Assembly (NCBI GenBank): GCA_002340095.1
Contig: DDKS01000041.1
Location: 1 to 52,582, forward strand
DNA: 52,582 nucleotides
Reading direction: 5' to 3'
DNA from: Betaproteobacteria bacterium UBA2592
Lineage (GTDB): Bacteria; Pseudomonadota; Gammaproteobacteria; Burkholderiales; Rhodocyclaceae
Shown: piece after piece, positions 17,019-25,251 of the stretch
Layout of the letters: each line of letters starts with the position of its first letter
Numbering within the stretch: position 1 is the first letter of the stretch
Program-made: the position numbers and the translations under genes
Notes under the pieces: model-generated
The model's database searches: none
What the model was told of the DNA's origin: nothing
What the model saw: the letters and a program-made list of their open reading frames with translations, nothing else

Positions 17019-17938
17019 GCCCGCTCTCCCGTCTTTTCCCCGAACAGGCCGGATGGGCGGAACATCAGGACGCCGATCAGCACCACAAAGGCGAAGATGT
17101 CCTGGTAATGGCTGCCCAGGAAGCCCCCGGTCAGATCGCCGATGTAGCCAGCCCCGAGGGCTTCGATGATGCCCAGCAGCAGGCCGCCCAGCATGGCGCC
17201 GCCCAGGTTGCCGATGCCGCCCAGCACGGCGGCGGTGAAGGCCTTGAGGCCGAGCATGAAGCCCATCTGGTAATGGGCGATCTCATAGTAGGCACCGACC
17301 ATGAAGCCGGCCAGGGCCCCCATGGCCGAACCGATGATGAAGGCGGCGGCGATCACCCGGTTCACATTGACCCCCATGAGCCGGGCCACGGGCAGGTTCT
17401 GGGAAGTGGCGCGCATGGCCATGCCCAGCCGGGTGCGGTAAATCAGCAGGAGCAGGCCGGCCATGGACAGCGCCGCCAGCACCACGATCAGCACCTGCAC
17501 GTTGGAAAAGTGGGCTCCCGCCACTTCATAGGACACCTTCTCGATGATGGGCGGGAAAGACAGATAGTTGCGGCTCCAGATCATCATCGCCAGGTTCTGC
17601 AGGATGATGGACATGCCAATGGCGGTGATCAGCGGCGTCAGGCGCGGCGCGTTGCGCAGGGGCCGGTAGGCGATGCGCTCCAGGCTCCAGCCCAGGCCCA
17701 TGCACGCCAGCATGGCGGCGAGCAGGGCGAGCACGGCCGCCAGTCCCATCGGCACCCCCAGCGCGGCGAGCAGGCCCAGCACGGTGATGGCCACCATGGT
17801 GCCAATCATCACCACTTCCCCGTGGGCAAAGTTGATCAGGCCCATGATGCCGTAGACCATGGTGTAGCCCAGGGCCACCAGGGCATACATGCTGCCCTGG
17901 ACAATCCCGTTGATGAGTTGCTGCAGGAAGGTTTCCAT
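17015..17938 (-). CDS. livH: Branched-chain amino-acid-type ABC transporter permease LivH
   Basis: The 307-aa permease has the LivH start LQQLINGIVQGSMYALVALG and GLINFAHGEVVMIGT, the coupling motif ATSQNLPVARLMGVNVNRVI, and LGGIGNLGGAMLGGLLLG near the C terminus. It follows livK after 71 bp containing a strong hairpin but no T-run, so read-through with reduced or differential expression is likely. Confidence 0.94.
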   Translation of the reverse strand: METFLQQLINGIVQGSMYALVALGYTMVYGIMGLINFAHGEVVMIGTMVAITVLGLLAALGVPMGLAAVLALLAAMLACMGLGWSLERIAYRPLRNAPRLTPLITAIGMSIILQNLAMMIWSRNYLSFPPIIEKVSYEVAGAHFSNVQVLIVVLAALSMAGLLLLIYRTRLGMAMRATSQNLPVARLMGVNVNRVIAAAFIIGSAMGALAGFMVGAYYEIAHYQMGFMLGLKAFTAAVLGGIGNLGGAMLGGLLLGIIEALGAGYIGDLTGGFLGSHYQDIFAFVVLIGVLMFRPSGLFGEKTGERA

Positions 17939-17962
17939 GCTTATGGCTTAGTCTGGTACACA

Positions 17963-17992
17963 TGGAAACGGCGCCTTGAGGCGCCGTTTCCA
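17963..17992. repeat. 13-bp perfect stem-loop between livK and livH
   Basis: TGGAAACGGCGCC (17963-17975) pairs perfectly with GGCGCCGTTTCCA (17980-17992) around TTGA. No T-run follows in the minus direction, so full termination is unlikely. It probably protects the livK mRNA 3' end or attenuates reading into livH, raising binding protein over permease. Confidence 0.8.
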
Positions 17993-18009
17993 GGGAAGTG
18001 AGCCGAGGC

Positions 18010-19284
18010 TTACTTGCCGGCGGCTGCGGGAGCCGCCGGTGCGGCAGGGGCGGCCGGAGCAGCGGCGTCGGCCGGCGCTGCTTCAGCCGGAGCGGCGGCA
18101 CCCAGGGTCTCCAGATACTCCCACTTGCCCTCCTTCACCTGGTACAGGGAAATGGCACCATCCTTCAGGTCGCCCTTCTCGTCGAACTCGATGGTGGCGC
18201 TCACGCCCTCATACCGGGTCTTGGGCAGTTCGGCCAGGTATTTGGCCGGCTCAACCGAGTTGGCCCGTTTCATGGCATCGGCCACCACCATCACGGCGTC
18301 GTAGATGTAGGGGGCGTAAAGCTGGATTTCCTGGTTGTATTTGGCGGTGTAGCGGGCCTTGAAGTCGGGACCCTTGGGCATCTTGTCCACGGGCAGGCCG
18401 GGCAGGGAGCAGAACTGGCCTTCGCTGGCCTCGCCGGCGAGCTTGATGAACTCGGGCGTGCAACCGCCGTCACCGGTCAGGAAGCGGGACTTGATACCCA
18501 GTTCCTTCATCTGCTTGGCCATGGGACCGGCCTGGGCGTCCATGCCGCCGTAGAAGATCAGCTCGGGCTTCTTGGCCTTGATCTTGGTCAGGATGGCCTT
18601 GAAGTCGGTGGCCTTGTCGGTGGTGTATTCGGTGGTCACCACCTTGATGCCGGCAGCCTCGGCCGCCTTCCTGAACTCGTCGGCCAGACCCTGGCCATAG
18701 GCGGTGCGGTCGTCGATGATGGCGACCTTCTTGATGCCTTGCTTGGCGGCGAACTCGCCCAGGGCCTTGCCCTGCTGCACGTCGTTGGCAAAGACGCGGA
18801 AGGCGGTGTTGAAGCCTTGCAGGGTGTAGGTGGGATTGGTGGAGGCGCCGGAAACCTGGGGAATGCCCGCATCAAAGTAGATCTTGGAGGCAGGAATGGT
18901 GGTACCGGAATTCAGGTGGCCAATGACGCCGTTGACCTTGGCATCCACCAGCTTCTGGGCCACCACGGTGCCCTGCTTGGGATCGGCCTGGTCGTCCTCG
19001 GAAAGCAGCTTGAAAGTGACGATGGCCCCACCGATTTCCAGCTTCTGGGCGTTGAGGTCTTCCACGGCCAGCAGGGCGCCGTTTTCATTGTCCTTGCCCA
19101 GATGGGCCTGGGGACCGGTCATCGGAGCCACATGGCCGAGGTTTACGGTGATCTCGGGCTTGGGCGGCGGAGTGACGGGAGCGGGAGCGGGCGGCGGTGG
19201 CGGCGGCGCCTCCTTGCCGCAACCGATCAGGGCGATGGAGGCCGCCAGGGCCAGCATGAGTCCGGGAAAACGAGATGTCTTCAT
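18010..19284 (-). CDS. livK: Periplasmic substrate-binding lipoprotein LivK-type
   Basis: The 424-aa protein is a Leu/Ile/Val-binding-family receptor (Peripla_BP_6): VNLGHVAPMTGPQAHLGKDNENGA, VIGHLNSGTTIPAS, YGQGLADEFRKAA. A signal peptide ends in lipobox LIGC with Cys22, so it should be membrane-anchored, unusual for E. coli LivK but common in other binding proteins. Two low-complexity parts are notable: a proline-rich linker (about 28-44) after the anchor and a C-terminal Ala/Pro tail of about 30 residues (about 395-424). The ligand cannot be deduced. It is first in the liv operon. Confidence 0.93.
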   Translation of the reverse strand: MKTSRFPGLMLALAASIALIGCGKEAPPPPPPAPAPVTPPPKPEITVNLGHVAPMTGPQAHLGKDNENGALLAVEDLNAQKLEIGGAIVTFKLLSEDDQADPKQGTVVAQKLVDAKVNGVIGHLNSGTTIPASKIYFDAGIPQVSGASTNPTYTLQGFNTAFRVFANDVQQGKALGEFAAKQGIKKVAIIDDRTAYGQGLADEFRKAAEAAGIKVVTTEYTTDKATDFKAILTKIKAKKPELIFYGGMDAQAGPMAKQMKELGIKSRFLTGDGGCTPEFIKLAGEASEGQFCSLPGLPVDKMPKGPDFKARYTAKYNQEIQLYAPYIYDAVMVVADAMKRANSVEPAKYLAELPKTRYEGVSATIEFDEKGDLKDGAISLYQVKEGKWEYLETLGAAAPAEAAPADAAAPAAPAAPAAPAAAGK

Positions 19285-19358
19285 TCAGCTACTCCGCATT
19301 CGAGGTCATAAAGCGCCGATTCTGGAAACACCCCCCGCGCTTGTCAAGCCGCGTGCAT

Positions 19359-19382
19359 AAAAAAAGCCGGCCCGAGGCCGGC
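19359..19382 (-). terminator. Terminator of the cytochrome c gene
   Basis: On the minus strand GCCGGCC-TCG-GGCCGGC is followed by seven T (plus-strand A-run 19359-19365). It separates the cytochrome gene from livK. Confidence 0.85.
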
Positions 19383-19400
19383 GCGCTGCCAGAAGTCAAA

Positions 19401-19703
19401 TCACTTGAGCGTCAGAACCCACTTGGCCAGCTTGGTGGCTTCTTCGGGTGTCACGTTGTTGGGGGGCATGGGCACGGCACCCCACACGCCGGAGCCACCC
19501 TTCTTGATCTTGTCAGCCAGCTTGGGCACGTCGGCTGCCTTGTACTTGGCTGCCACGTCCTTGTAGGAAGGGCCAACCAGCTTCTTGTCAATCGCGTGGC
19601 AGGACATGCAGTTCTTGGCCTTGGCCAGGGCTTCGTCGGCGTGGGCTTGACCGGCCATCACGATACCGGCGGCGGCCATCATGGCTACGTAAATCGCTTT
19701 CAT
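19401..19703 (-). CDS. Small class I cytochrome c (c551/c552 type)
   Basis: The 100-aa precursor has a Sec signal peptide ending AGQAHA-DEA, one haem site CMSCH shortly after the cleavage site, and an axial-Met loop VPMPPNN as in Pseudomonas c551 (NirM). Such periplasmic proteins carry electrons to nitrite reductase or terminal oxidases. GGAGCGAGAGTA precedes the ATG. It stands alone with its own promoter and terminator; no nir gene is nearby. Confidence 0.92.
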   Translation of the reverse strand: MKAIYVAMMAAAGIVMAGQAHADEALAKAKNCMSCHAIDKKLVGPSYKDVAAKYKAADVPKLADKIKKGGSGVWGAVPMPPNNVTPEEATKLAKWVLTLK

Positions 19704-19746
19704 TACTCTCGCTCCGTATTATGGGTGGGTTAAACAGCAGGGGAGG

Positions 19747-19774
19747 ATGTTAATTCAGAAGCCCGGCCTTGCAA
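19747..19774 (-). promoter_or_regulatory. Putative sigma-70 promoter of the cytochrome c gene
   Basis: On the minus strand TTGCAA (-35, 19769-19774) and TAACAT (-10, 19747-19752) are 16 bp apart, each four of six to consensus. The predicted start is near 19740, with a 37-nt leader. No FNR dyad is seen here. Confidence 0.45.
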
Positions 19775-19861
19775 ACCGGGGCAAAGGCTTTTCTGCAAAA
19801 ACCACAGGCTCCATGGGGCAATAACGACACGAACCGGCGGAAGTTGACAGCCCGGCGGGCC

Positions 19862-20494
19862 TCAGGGAGCGCGCTCCAGCCCCAGCAGGGCAAGCCCGAA
19901 CAGGACGAACAGGGCGCCGAACAGGAAATCCCGGCCCCGGGCCAGTTCCGGAGATTCAAGCCAGGGCCGCAAGCGGGCCGCCAGGAGGCCGTAGGCGCCC
20001 ATCACCAGGGCGTCGGTGGTGCAGACGGTCAGGGCGATGGCGCCGTACTGCCAGGCCAGGGGCCGGCCCGGGTCGATGAACTGGGGCACCAGGGCCGCCA
20101 TGAAGAGGATGGCCTTGGGATTGGAGAGGTTCACCAGCACCCCGCGCCAGACCAGTTCCCCCTGGCGCCAGCCGGTTCCCGTCAACTCCGGGCCACCGGA
20201 CTGCCGGCGCCAGGCGGTGCGGATCTGGACGATCCCCAGCCACACCAGGTAGGCCGCGCCGCCCCAGCGCAACAGCCGGAACGCGGCCTCGGAACTGTCG
20301 AGCAGGGCGCCGGCCCCCATGGCCACCAGGGAAAGCTGCAGCAACAGGGCCAGCTGCAGCCCCAGCACCAGCCGCCAGGCGCCGCCGGGACCATGGGCAA
20401 GACCGGCGTGCATGGCCGCCACGGCGCCAGGCCCCGGCACCAGGGAGGCGACCAGATTGACGGTGAAGAAGGCCGCCCAGACGTGGAGTTCCAT
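19862..20494 (-). CDS. LysE/RhtB family amino-acid exporter
   Basis: The 210-aa protein has about six hydrophobic segments and the LysE/RhtB motif near the N terminus (LVPGPGAVAAMHAGLAHGPGGAW), RWGGAAYLVWLGI, and GVLVNLSNPKAILFMAALVPQF. The family exports amino acids such as threonine, homoserine or leucine. It lies 52 bp downstream of ilvD, which is suggestive of branched-chain amino-acid efflux, but a strong palindrome intervenes. The 158 bp between its stop and the cytochrome start hold that gene's promoter. Confidence 0.88.
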   Translation of the reverse strand: MELHVWAAFFTVNLVASLVPGPGAVAAMHAGLAHGPGGAWRLVLGLQLALLLQLSLVAMGAGALLDSSEAAFRLLRWGGAAYLVWLGIVQIRTAWRRQSGGPELTGTGWRQGELVWRGVLVNLSNPKAILFMAALVPQFIDPGRPLAWQYGAIALTVCTTDALVMGAYGLLAARLRPWLESPELARGRDFLFGALFVLFGLALLGLERAP

Positions 20495-20504
20495 TCAGTG
20501 CAAA

Positions 20505-20524
20505 GGGCGGACCGCGGTCCGCCC
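20505..20524. repeat. 20-bp perfect palindrome after ilvD
   Basis: GGGCGGACCGCGGTCCGCCC lies between the ilvD stop and lysE start. On the minus strand only three T follow, so it is a weak terminator candidate or an attenuating hairpin. Confidence 0.6.
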
Positions 20525-20546
20525 TCCCTTGCTTCCGGCCCCGTTC

Positions 20547-22412
20547 TCAGGCCCGTCGGGCCTGGGACAGATCGCGCACCGCGCCCCGGTCGGCCGAGGT
20601 GGCGAACAGGGCGTAGGCCTGCAGGGCCTGGGACACCGCCCGTTCCCGGCTGACCGGCTTCCAGGCGGCATCGCCCCGGGCTTCCATGGCGGCCCGGCGG
20701 GCCGCCAGTTCGGCGTCGGAAACGGCCAGGCGGATGCTGCGCTTGGGGATGTCGATCTCGATGGTGTCGCCTTCTTCCACCAGGCCGATGGCGCCACCGT
20801 TGGCGGCCTCCGGTGAGACGTGGCCGATCGAGAGGCCGGAGGTGCCGCCGGAGAAGCGGCCGTCAGTCAGCAGGGCACATGCCTTGCCCAGGCCCATGGA
20901 CTTCAGGTAGCTGGTGGGATAGAGCATCTCCTGCATGCCGGGGCCGCCCTGGGGACCTTCGTAGCGGATCACCACCACGTCGCCGGCGACGACGCTGCCG
21001 CTCAGGATGCCCTCCACGGCGGCCTCCTGGCTCTCGAACACCCGGGCCCGGCCGGTGAACCTGAGGATGGATTCATCCACCCCGGCGGTCTTCACGATGC
21101 AGCCCTTCTCGGCGATGTTGCCGTACAGCACGGCCAGGCCACCGTCCTGGGAATAGGCATTGGCCTTGTTGCGGATGCAGCCGTGGGTGCGATCCAGGTC
21201 CAGCTCCGGCCAGCGGCGGTTCTGGGAGAAGGCCACCTGGGTGGGCACACCGCCGGGGGCGGCTTTGTAGAATTCGAGCACGTCCGGGTTGGCGCTCAGG
21301 GTCACGTCGTAGGTGTCGATGGCCTCACCCAGAGTCTTCATGTGCACCGTATGGACGCTGCGGTCGATCAACCCGGCCCGGGACAGTTCGGCCAGGATGG
21401 CCATGATGCCGCCGGCCCGGTGCACGTCCTCGATGTGGTACTTGTCGGTGGCCGGCGCCACCTTGCACAGGCAAGGCACCTTGCGGGAAATGCGGTCGAT
21501 GTCGGCCATGGTGAAATCCACCCCGGCCTCGTGGGCCGCCGCCAGCAGGTGCAGCACGGTGTTGGTGGAGCCGCCCATGGCCACATCGAGGCTCATGGCA
21601 TTCTCGAAAGCGGCCTTGGTGGCGATGGAGCGGGGTAGCACCGAGGCGTCGTCCTGCTCGTAGTAGCGTTTGCAGAGGTCCACGATCAGCCGGCCGGCAC
21701 GCAGGAACAGTTCCTTGCGGTCTGCGTGCGTGGCGACGATGGTGCCATTGCCGGGCAGGGAGAGACCCAGGGCCTCGGTCAGGCAGTTCATGGAGTTGGC
21801 GGTAAACATGCCGGAACAGGAACCGCAGGTGGGGCAGGCGGAACGCTCGACGGCATCCACTTCCTCGTCCGAGACATGGCTGTCGGCTGCCTTGACCATG
21901 GCATCCACCAGGTCGAGCTTGATGACCTTGTCGCCGCCAGGCTGATGGAGAGTGACCTTGCCGGCTTCCATGGGGCCGCCGGAGACGAACACGGCGGGAA
22001 TGTTCAGACGCAGGGCGGCCATCAACATGCCCGGGGTGATCTTGTCGCAGTTGGAGATGCACACCAGGGCATCGGCGCAGTGGGCGTTGGCCATGTACTC
22101 GACGGAATCGGCGATCAGGTCCCGGGAAGGCAGGCTGTAGAGCATGCCGCCGTGGCCCATGGCGATGCCGTCATCGATGGCGATGGTGTTGAATTCCTTG
22201 GCCACGCCGCCGGCCGCCTCGATCTCGCGCGCCACCAGTTGGCCCAGATCCTTCAGATGCACATGGCCGGGCACGAACTGGGTGAAGGAATTCACCACGG
22301 CGATGATGGGTTTGCCGAAATCACCATCCTTCATGCCGGTGGCCCGCCACAGGGCGCGGGCGCCGGCCATGTTGCGACCGTGGGTGGAAGTGCGGGAGCG
22401 GTAATGGGGCAT
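20547..22412 (-). CDS. ilvD: Dihydroxy-acid dehydratase
   Basis: The 621-aa Fe-S enzyme makes the 2-keto acids for isoleucine and valine (and leucine/pantothenate). Cluster ligand motifs are ISNCDKITPG and CPTCGSCSGMFTANSMN. Typical segments are HYRSRTSTHGRNMAGARALWRATGM, GGSTNTVLHLLA and RFSGGTSGLSIGHVSPEAA. ATG 22412 gives the canonical MPHYRS start with GGAGAGAAACC upstream; the longer open frame is not used by the family. Confidence 0.97.
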   Translation of the reverse strand: MPHYRSRTSTHGRNMAGARALWRATGMKDGDFGKPIIAVVNSFTQFVPGHVHLKDLGQLVAREIEAAGGVAKEFNTIAIDDGIAMGHGGMLYSLPSRDLIADSVEYMANAHCADALVCISNCDKITPGMLMAALRLNIPAVFVSGGPMEAGKVTLHQPGGDKVIKLDLVDAMVKAADSHVSDEEVDAVERSACPTCGSCSGMFTANSMNCLTEALGLSLPGNGTIVATHADRKELFLRAGRLIVDLCKRYYEQDDASVLPRSIATKAAFENAMSLDVAMGGSTNTVLHLLAAAHEAGVDFTMADIDRISRKVPCLCKVAPATDKYHIEDVHRAGGIMAILAELSRAGLIDRSVHTVHMKTLGEAIDTYDVTLSANPDVLEFYKAAPGGVPTQVAFSQNRRWPELDLDRTHGCIRNKANAYSQDGGLAVLYGNIAEKGCIVKTAGVDESILRFTGRARVFESQEAAVEGILSGSVVAGDVVVIRYEGPQGGPGMQEMLYPTSYLKSMGLGKACALLTDGRFSGGTSGLSIGHVSPEAANGGAIGLVEEGDTIEIDIPKRSIRLAVSDAELAARRAAMEARGDAAWKPVSRERAVSQALQAYALFATSADRGAVRDLSQARRA

Positions 22413-22456
22413 GGTTTCTCTCCGTTGGGTATCCGTGGGGCGGTCGATACTCGACC

Positions 22457-22462
22457 TATAAT
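22457..22462 (+). promoter_or_regulatory. -10 box (TATAAT) of lgt
   Basis: This consensus TATAAT sits 29 bp before the lgt ATG in the 79-bp ilvD/lgt gap. Together with the opposing TAGAAT it forms a near-palindrome (22456-22475). Confidence 0.5.
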
Positions 22463-22468
22463 CGCGGA

Positions 22469-22474
22469 ATTCTA
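22469..22474 (-). promoter_or_regulatory. Putative -10 box (TAGAAT) of ilvD
   Basis: Minus-strand TAGAAT is 56 bp before the ilvD ATG. The predicted starts of the two divergent transcripts fall in or next to each other's -10 boxes. Confidence 0.35.
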
Positions 22475-22491
22475 GCCCATTCGCCCTGCCC

Positions 22492-23292
22492 ATGCTGACC
22501 CACCCCCAGTTCGATCCCGTCGCCCTTGCCCTGGGCCCCCTCGCCATCCGCTGGTACGGCCTCATGTACCTCGCCGCCTTCCTCCAGTTCTGGTGGCTCG
22601 GGCGGCGCCGCATCCTGGCCCGCCCCGCCTCGGGCTGGACCATGGAACAACTGGACGACCTGCTGTTCTACGGTGTGCTCGGCGTGGTGATCGGCGGCCG
22701 CCTGGGGCAGGTGCTGTTCTACGAGCCCGGCTACTACCTCGCCCACCCCTTTGAGATCATCGCCGTCTGGAAGGGCGGCATGAGCTTTCACGGGGGCTTT
22801 CTGGGTGTGCTCGCCGCCATGGCCCTGTGGTCGAGGAAGCATGGCAAGTCCTGGCTCGAGACCACCGACTTCATCGCCCCCCTGGTGCCCCTGGGGTTGA
22901 TGGCCGGACGCATCGGCAACTTCATCAACGGCGAACTGTGGGGCCGGATTGCCAGCCCCGACCTGCCCTGGGCCATGATCTTCCCCCAGGCCGGCGACGG
23001 CCTGCCGCGCCATCCCTCCCAGCTCTACCATGCCGGACTGGAGGGACTGGCCCTGTTCCTCCTCCTGTGGTTCTATTCCCGCCGGGAGCGGCCCACCGGC
23101 GCAGTATCCGGCGCCTTCCTGGTCGGCTATGGCGTGTTCCGCTCCATCGTGGAATTCTTCCGGGAACCGGACCCGGGCATCTTCGGCCAGTCCTACATCA
23201 TCAGCATGGGCCAGTGGCTTTCCCTGCCCATGATCGCCGCCGGCCTCTACCTGTTGTGGCGGGCCGGCCAGCCATCGAAGGAGAAGAAATGA
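22492..23292 (+). CDS. lgt: Prolipoprotein diacylglyceryl transferase
   Basis: The 266-aa inner-membrane enzyme transfers diacylglyceryl to the lipobox cysteine of prolipoproteins. It has seven hydrophobic stretches, the family GMSFHGGFLG motif near residue 101, and the Lgt signature RIGNFINGELWGR (about 142-154), then HPSQLYHAGLEG. The stop overlaps the next ATG (ATGA). Its substrates in this window include LivK and the cytochrome c' lipoprotein. Confidence 0.97.
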   Translation: MLTHPQFDPVALALGPLAIRWYGLMYLAAFLQFWWLGRRRILARPASGWTMEQLDDLLFYGVLGVVIGGRLGQVLFYEPGYYLAHPFEIIAVWKGGMSFHGGFLGVLAAMALWSRKHGKSWLETTDFIAPLVPLGLMAGRIGNFINGELWGRIASPDLPWAMIFPQAGDGLPRHPSQLYHAGLEGLALFLLLWFYSRRERPTGAVSGAFLVGYGVFRSIVEFFREPDPGIFGQSYIISMGQWLSLPMIAAGLYLLWRAGQPSKEKK

Positions 23293-24671
23293 GCAGCAGT
23301 CTGGTGAGCCGCGGTTTGCAGAAGGTTCAGGACATGCTGGGCAAGTCCCGGCAACCCCGCCCCCTCGATGACAGGGCCCTGGAAAAGATCCGGGCCCAGT
23401 TGCAAGAATGCGCCGACGGCCTGGGCGGCGAAGTCTCGGCCCGGCAGCGGGCCCAGCGCCTGGGAGAAACCTACCAGCGCCTGGACGAGGCGGGTCGGCA
23501 CGCCTTCCTGCGCCTGATCGCCACCGGCTTCGGCCCCGACCCGGCCCGGGTGGCCAGGGCCCACGAGCAATACCAGAAAGCCATCGGCACCCCAGCCCAG
23601 TGGGAGGCCGAAGCCCGCCTGTGGAGCGCCCTGCGCTCACCCCGCACCCGCATCCTCACCCAGTTCAACGCCCTGCCCCAGGGGGTGCGCTTCCTGGTGG
23701 ACCTGCGCGTGGACCTGCTGCGCCTGCTGCAGGAGGACCCGGAACTGGCCTCCCTCGACCGGGAGCTGGAATTCGCCCTCTCCTCCTGGTTCGATGTGGG
23801 TTTCCTCGAATTGCAGCGCATCACCTGGAACTCCCCCGCCGCCCTGCTGGAAAAGCTGATCCAGTACGAGGCGGTGCACACCATCCACTCCTGGACCGAC
23901 CTCAAGAACCGCCTGGATTCGGACCGGCGTTGCTACGGCTTCTTCCACCCCCGCATGCCCGACGAGCCGCTGATCTTCGTCGAAGTAGCCCTCACCGACC
24001 ATCTGGCCGGCAACGTCCAGGAACTGCTGGACATCGACGCCCCGGTGTTCGACACCCGCTCGGCGGACACCGCCATCTTCTATTCGATTTCCAACACCCA
24101 GGACGGCCTGCGCGGCGTTTCCTTCGGCAACTTCCTGCTGAAAAGGGTGATCGACGACCTGAAGAAGGACCTGCCTCAGTTGAAGCAGTTCGCCACCCTC
24201 TCGCCCCTGCCCCAATTGCGGCGCTGGGCCGAGCAAACCCCGGTAGCCTGGGAGCAGGCCTTCCTGCCCGGCGACCTGGAACGGATTGCCCGCCTCACCG
24301 GCTGTGCCCCCAGCCCGGAAGCCGTTTGCGCCCTGCTGTCCGGCCATGACTGGGTGGCCCAGCCGCGCCTGCAGCGGGTCCTGCAGGCACCGATGACCCG
24401 GCTGGCAGCCCGCTACCTGCTCACGGCCCGCACCCGGGACCGCCTCTACGATCCGGTGGCCCGCTTCCACCTGGGCAACGGCGCCAGGGTGGAGCGCCTC
24501 AACTTCCTCGCCGACAACTCCGCCAAGGGCCTGGCCCAATCCTACGGCATGATGGTCAACTACCTGTACGACCCGGACGCCATCGAGGAAAACGTCGAAG
24601 CCCTGCTGCGGGAAGGGCGGATCACCGCCAGCAGCAGCGTGCGCCACGCCGCCCGCGCCGGCAGCCGCTGA
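23289..24671 (+). CDS. mcd: Malonyl-CoA decarboxylase
   Basis: The 460-aa protein matches MCD: a helical N-terminal domain (to about 185) and a GNAT-fold catalytic domain. Typical segments are WNSPAALLEKLIQYEAVHTI, FVEVALTD, ISNTQDGLRGVSFGNFLLK and PVARFHLGNGARVERLNFL; the last contains the catalytic-type His, and SISNTQDGL resembles the region of the catalytic Ser. It converts malonyl-CoA to acetyl-CoA. ATGA overlap with lgt shows co-transcription with an unrelated function. No malonate transporter or synthetase is nearby. Confidence 0.92.
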   Translation: MSSSLVSRGLQKVQDMLGKSRQPRPLDDRALEKIRAQLQECADGLGGEVSARQRAQRLGETYQRLDEAGRHAFLRLIATGFGPDPARVARAHEQYQKAIGTPAQWEAEARLWSALRSPRTRILTQFNALPQGVRFLVDLRVDLLRLLQEDPELASLDRELEFALSSWFDVGFLELQRITWNSPAALLEKLIQYEAVHTIHSWTDLKNRLDSDRRCYGFFHPRMPDEPLIFVEVALTDHLAGNVQELLDIDAPVFDTRSADTAIFYSISNTQDGLRGVSFGNFLLKRVIDDLKKDLPQLKQFATLSPLPQLRRWAEQTPVAWEQAFLPGDLERIARLTGCAPSPEAVCALLSGHDWVAQPRLQRVLQAPMTRLAARYLLTARTRDRLYDPVARFHLGNGARVERLNFLADNSAKGLAQSYGMMVNYLYDPDAIEENVEALLREGRITASSSVRHAARAGSR

Positions 24672-24729
24672 AACCAGGGCCCCGGGGAAGGACTGGCCCC
24701 CCGGGCCCGGAGTCCGGCCCAAAAGGCAG

Positions 24730-24735
24730 TAGAAT
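24730..24735 (+). promoter_or_regulatory. Putative -10 box (TAGAAT) of the VOC gene
   Basis: TAGAAT followed by GAGCG ends 36 nt before the VOC ATG. The 100-bp gap after mcd also holds a GC-rich imperfect hairpin (about 24676-24710) without a T-run. Confidence 0.35.
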
Positions 24736-24771
24736 GAGCGCCCCGTAATTATGAATTAAGAGGATATTTCC

Positions 24772-25251
24772 ATGAGCAGCGCACGTCCCTTCAAGGTACT
24801 CGGCATTCAGCAAATCGCCATCGGCGGCCTCTCCAAGGAAAAGCTCAAGACCCTGTGGGTGGACAAGCTGGGCCTGGAAGTCACCGGCACCTTCCAGAGC
24901 GAGCGGGAAAACGTGGATGAGGATATCTGCGCCATGGGCAGCGGCCCCTTCAAGGTGGAAGTGGACCTGATGCAGCCTATGGACCCGGAAAAGAAGCCCG
25001 CCGTGCACGCCACCCCCCTGAACCACGTGGGCCTGTGGATCGACGACCTGCCCAAGGCCGTGGAATGGCTGACCGCCAACGGCGTGCGTTTCGCCCCGGG
25101 CGGTATCAGGAAGGGCGCCGCCGGCTTCGACATCTGCTTTTTGCACCCCAAGGGCAACGAGGAATTCCCCATTGGCGGCGAAGGTGTGCTGATCGAGCTG
25201 GTGCAGGCCCCCAAGGAAGTGGTGGATGCCTTCGCCAAACTTGCCGGCTGA
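24772..25251 (+). CDS. VOC-family (glyoxalase I-like) metalloprotein
   Basis: The 159-aa protein has two beta-alpha-beta-beta-beta modules. Likely metal ligands by position are Q14 (IQQIAI), E63 (FKVEVDL), H85 (LNHVGLWI) and E142 (VLIELVQAP). This Gln/Glu/His/Glu set is the same as in human-type glyoxalase I, so lactoylglutathione lyase or methylmalonyl-CoA epimerase-like activity is possible; the substrate is not established. AAGAGG precedes the ATG. Confidence 0.82.
   Translation: MSSARPFKVLGIQQIAIGGLSKEKLKTLWVDKLGLEVTGTFQSERENVDEDICAMGSGPFKVEVDLMQPMDPEKKPAVHATPLNHVGLWIDDLPKAVEWLTANGVRFAPGGIRKGAAGFDICFLHPKGNEEFPIGGEGVLIELVQAPKEVVDAFAKLAG

Noticed and set aside
18014..18120. Ala/Pro-coding repeats read as a tandem DNA repeat or small plus-strand gene
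   Set aside because: They encode the LivK C-terminal tail; the plus frame is a mirror of that low-complexity stretch.
24676..24710. GC-rich imperfect hairpin after mcd as terminator
   Set aside because: Pairing is ambiguous between runs of G and C, and no T-run follows.
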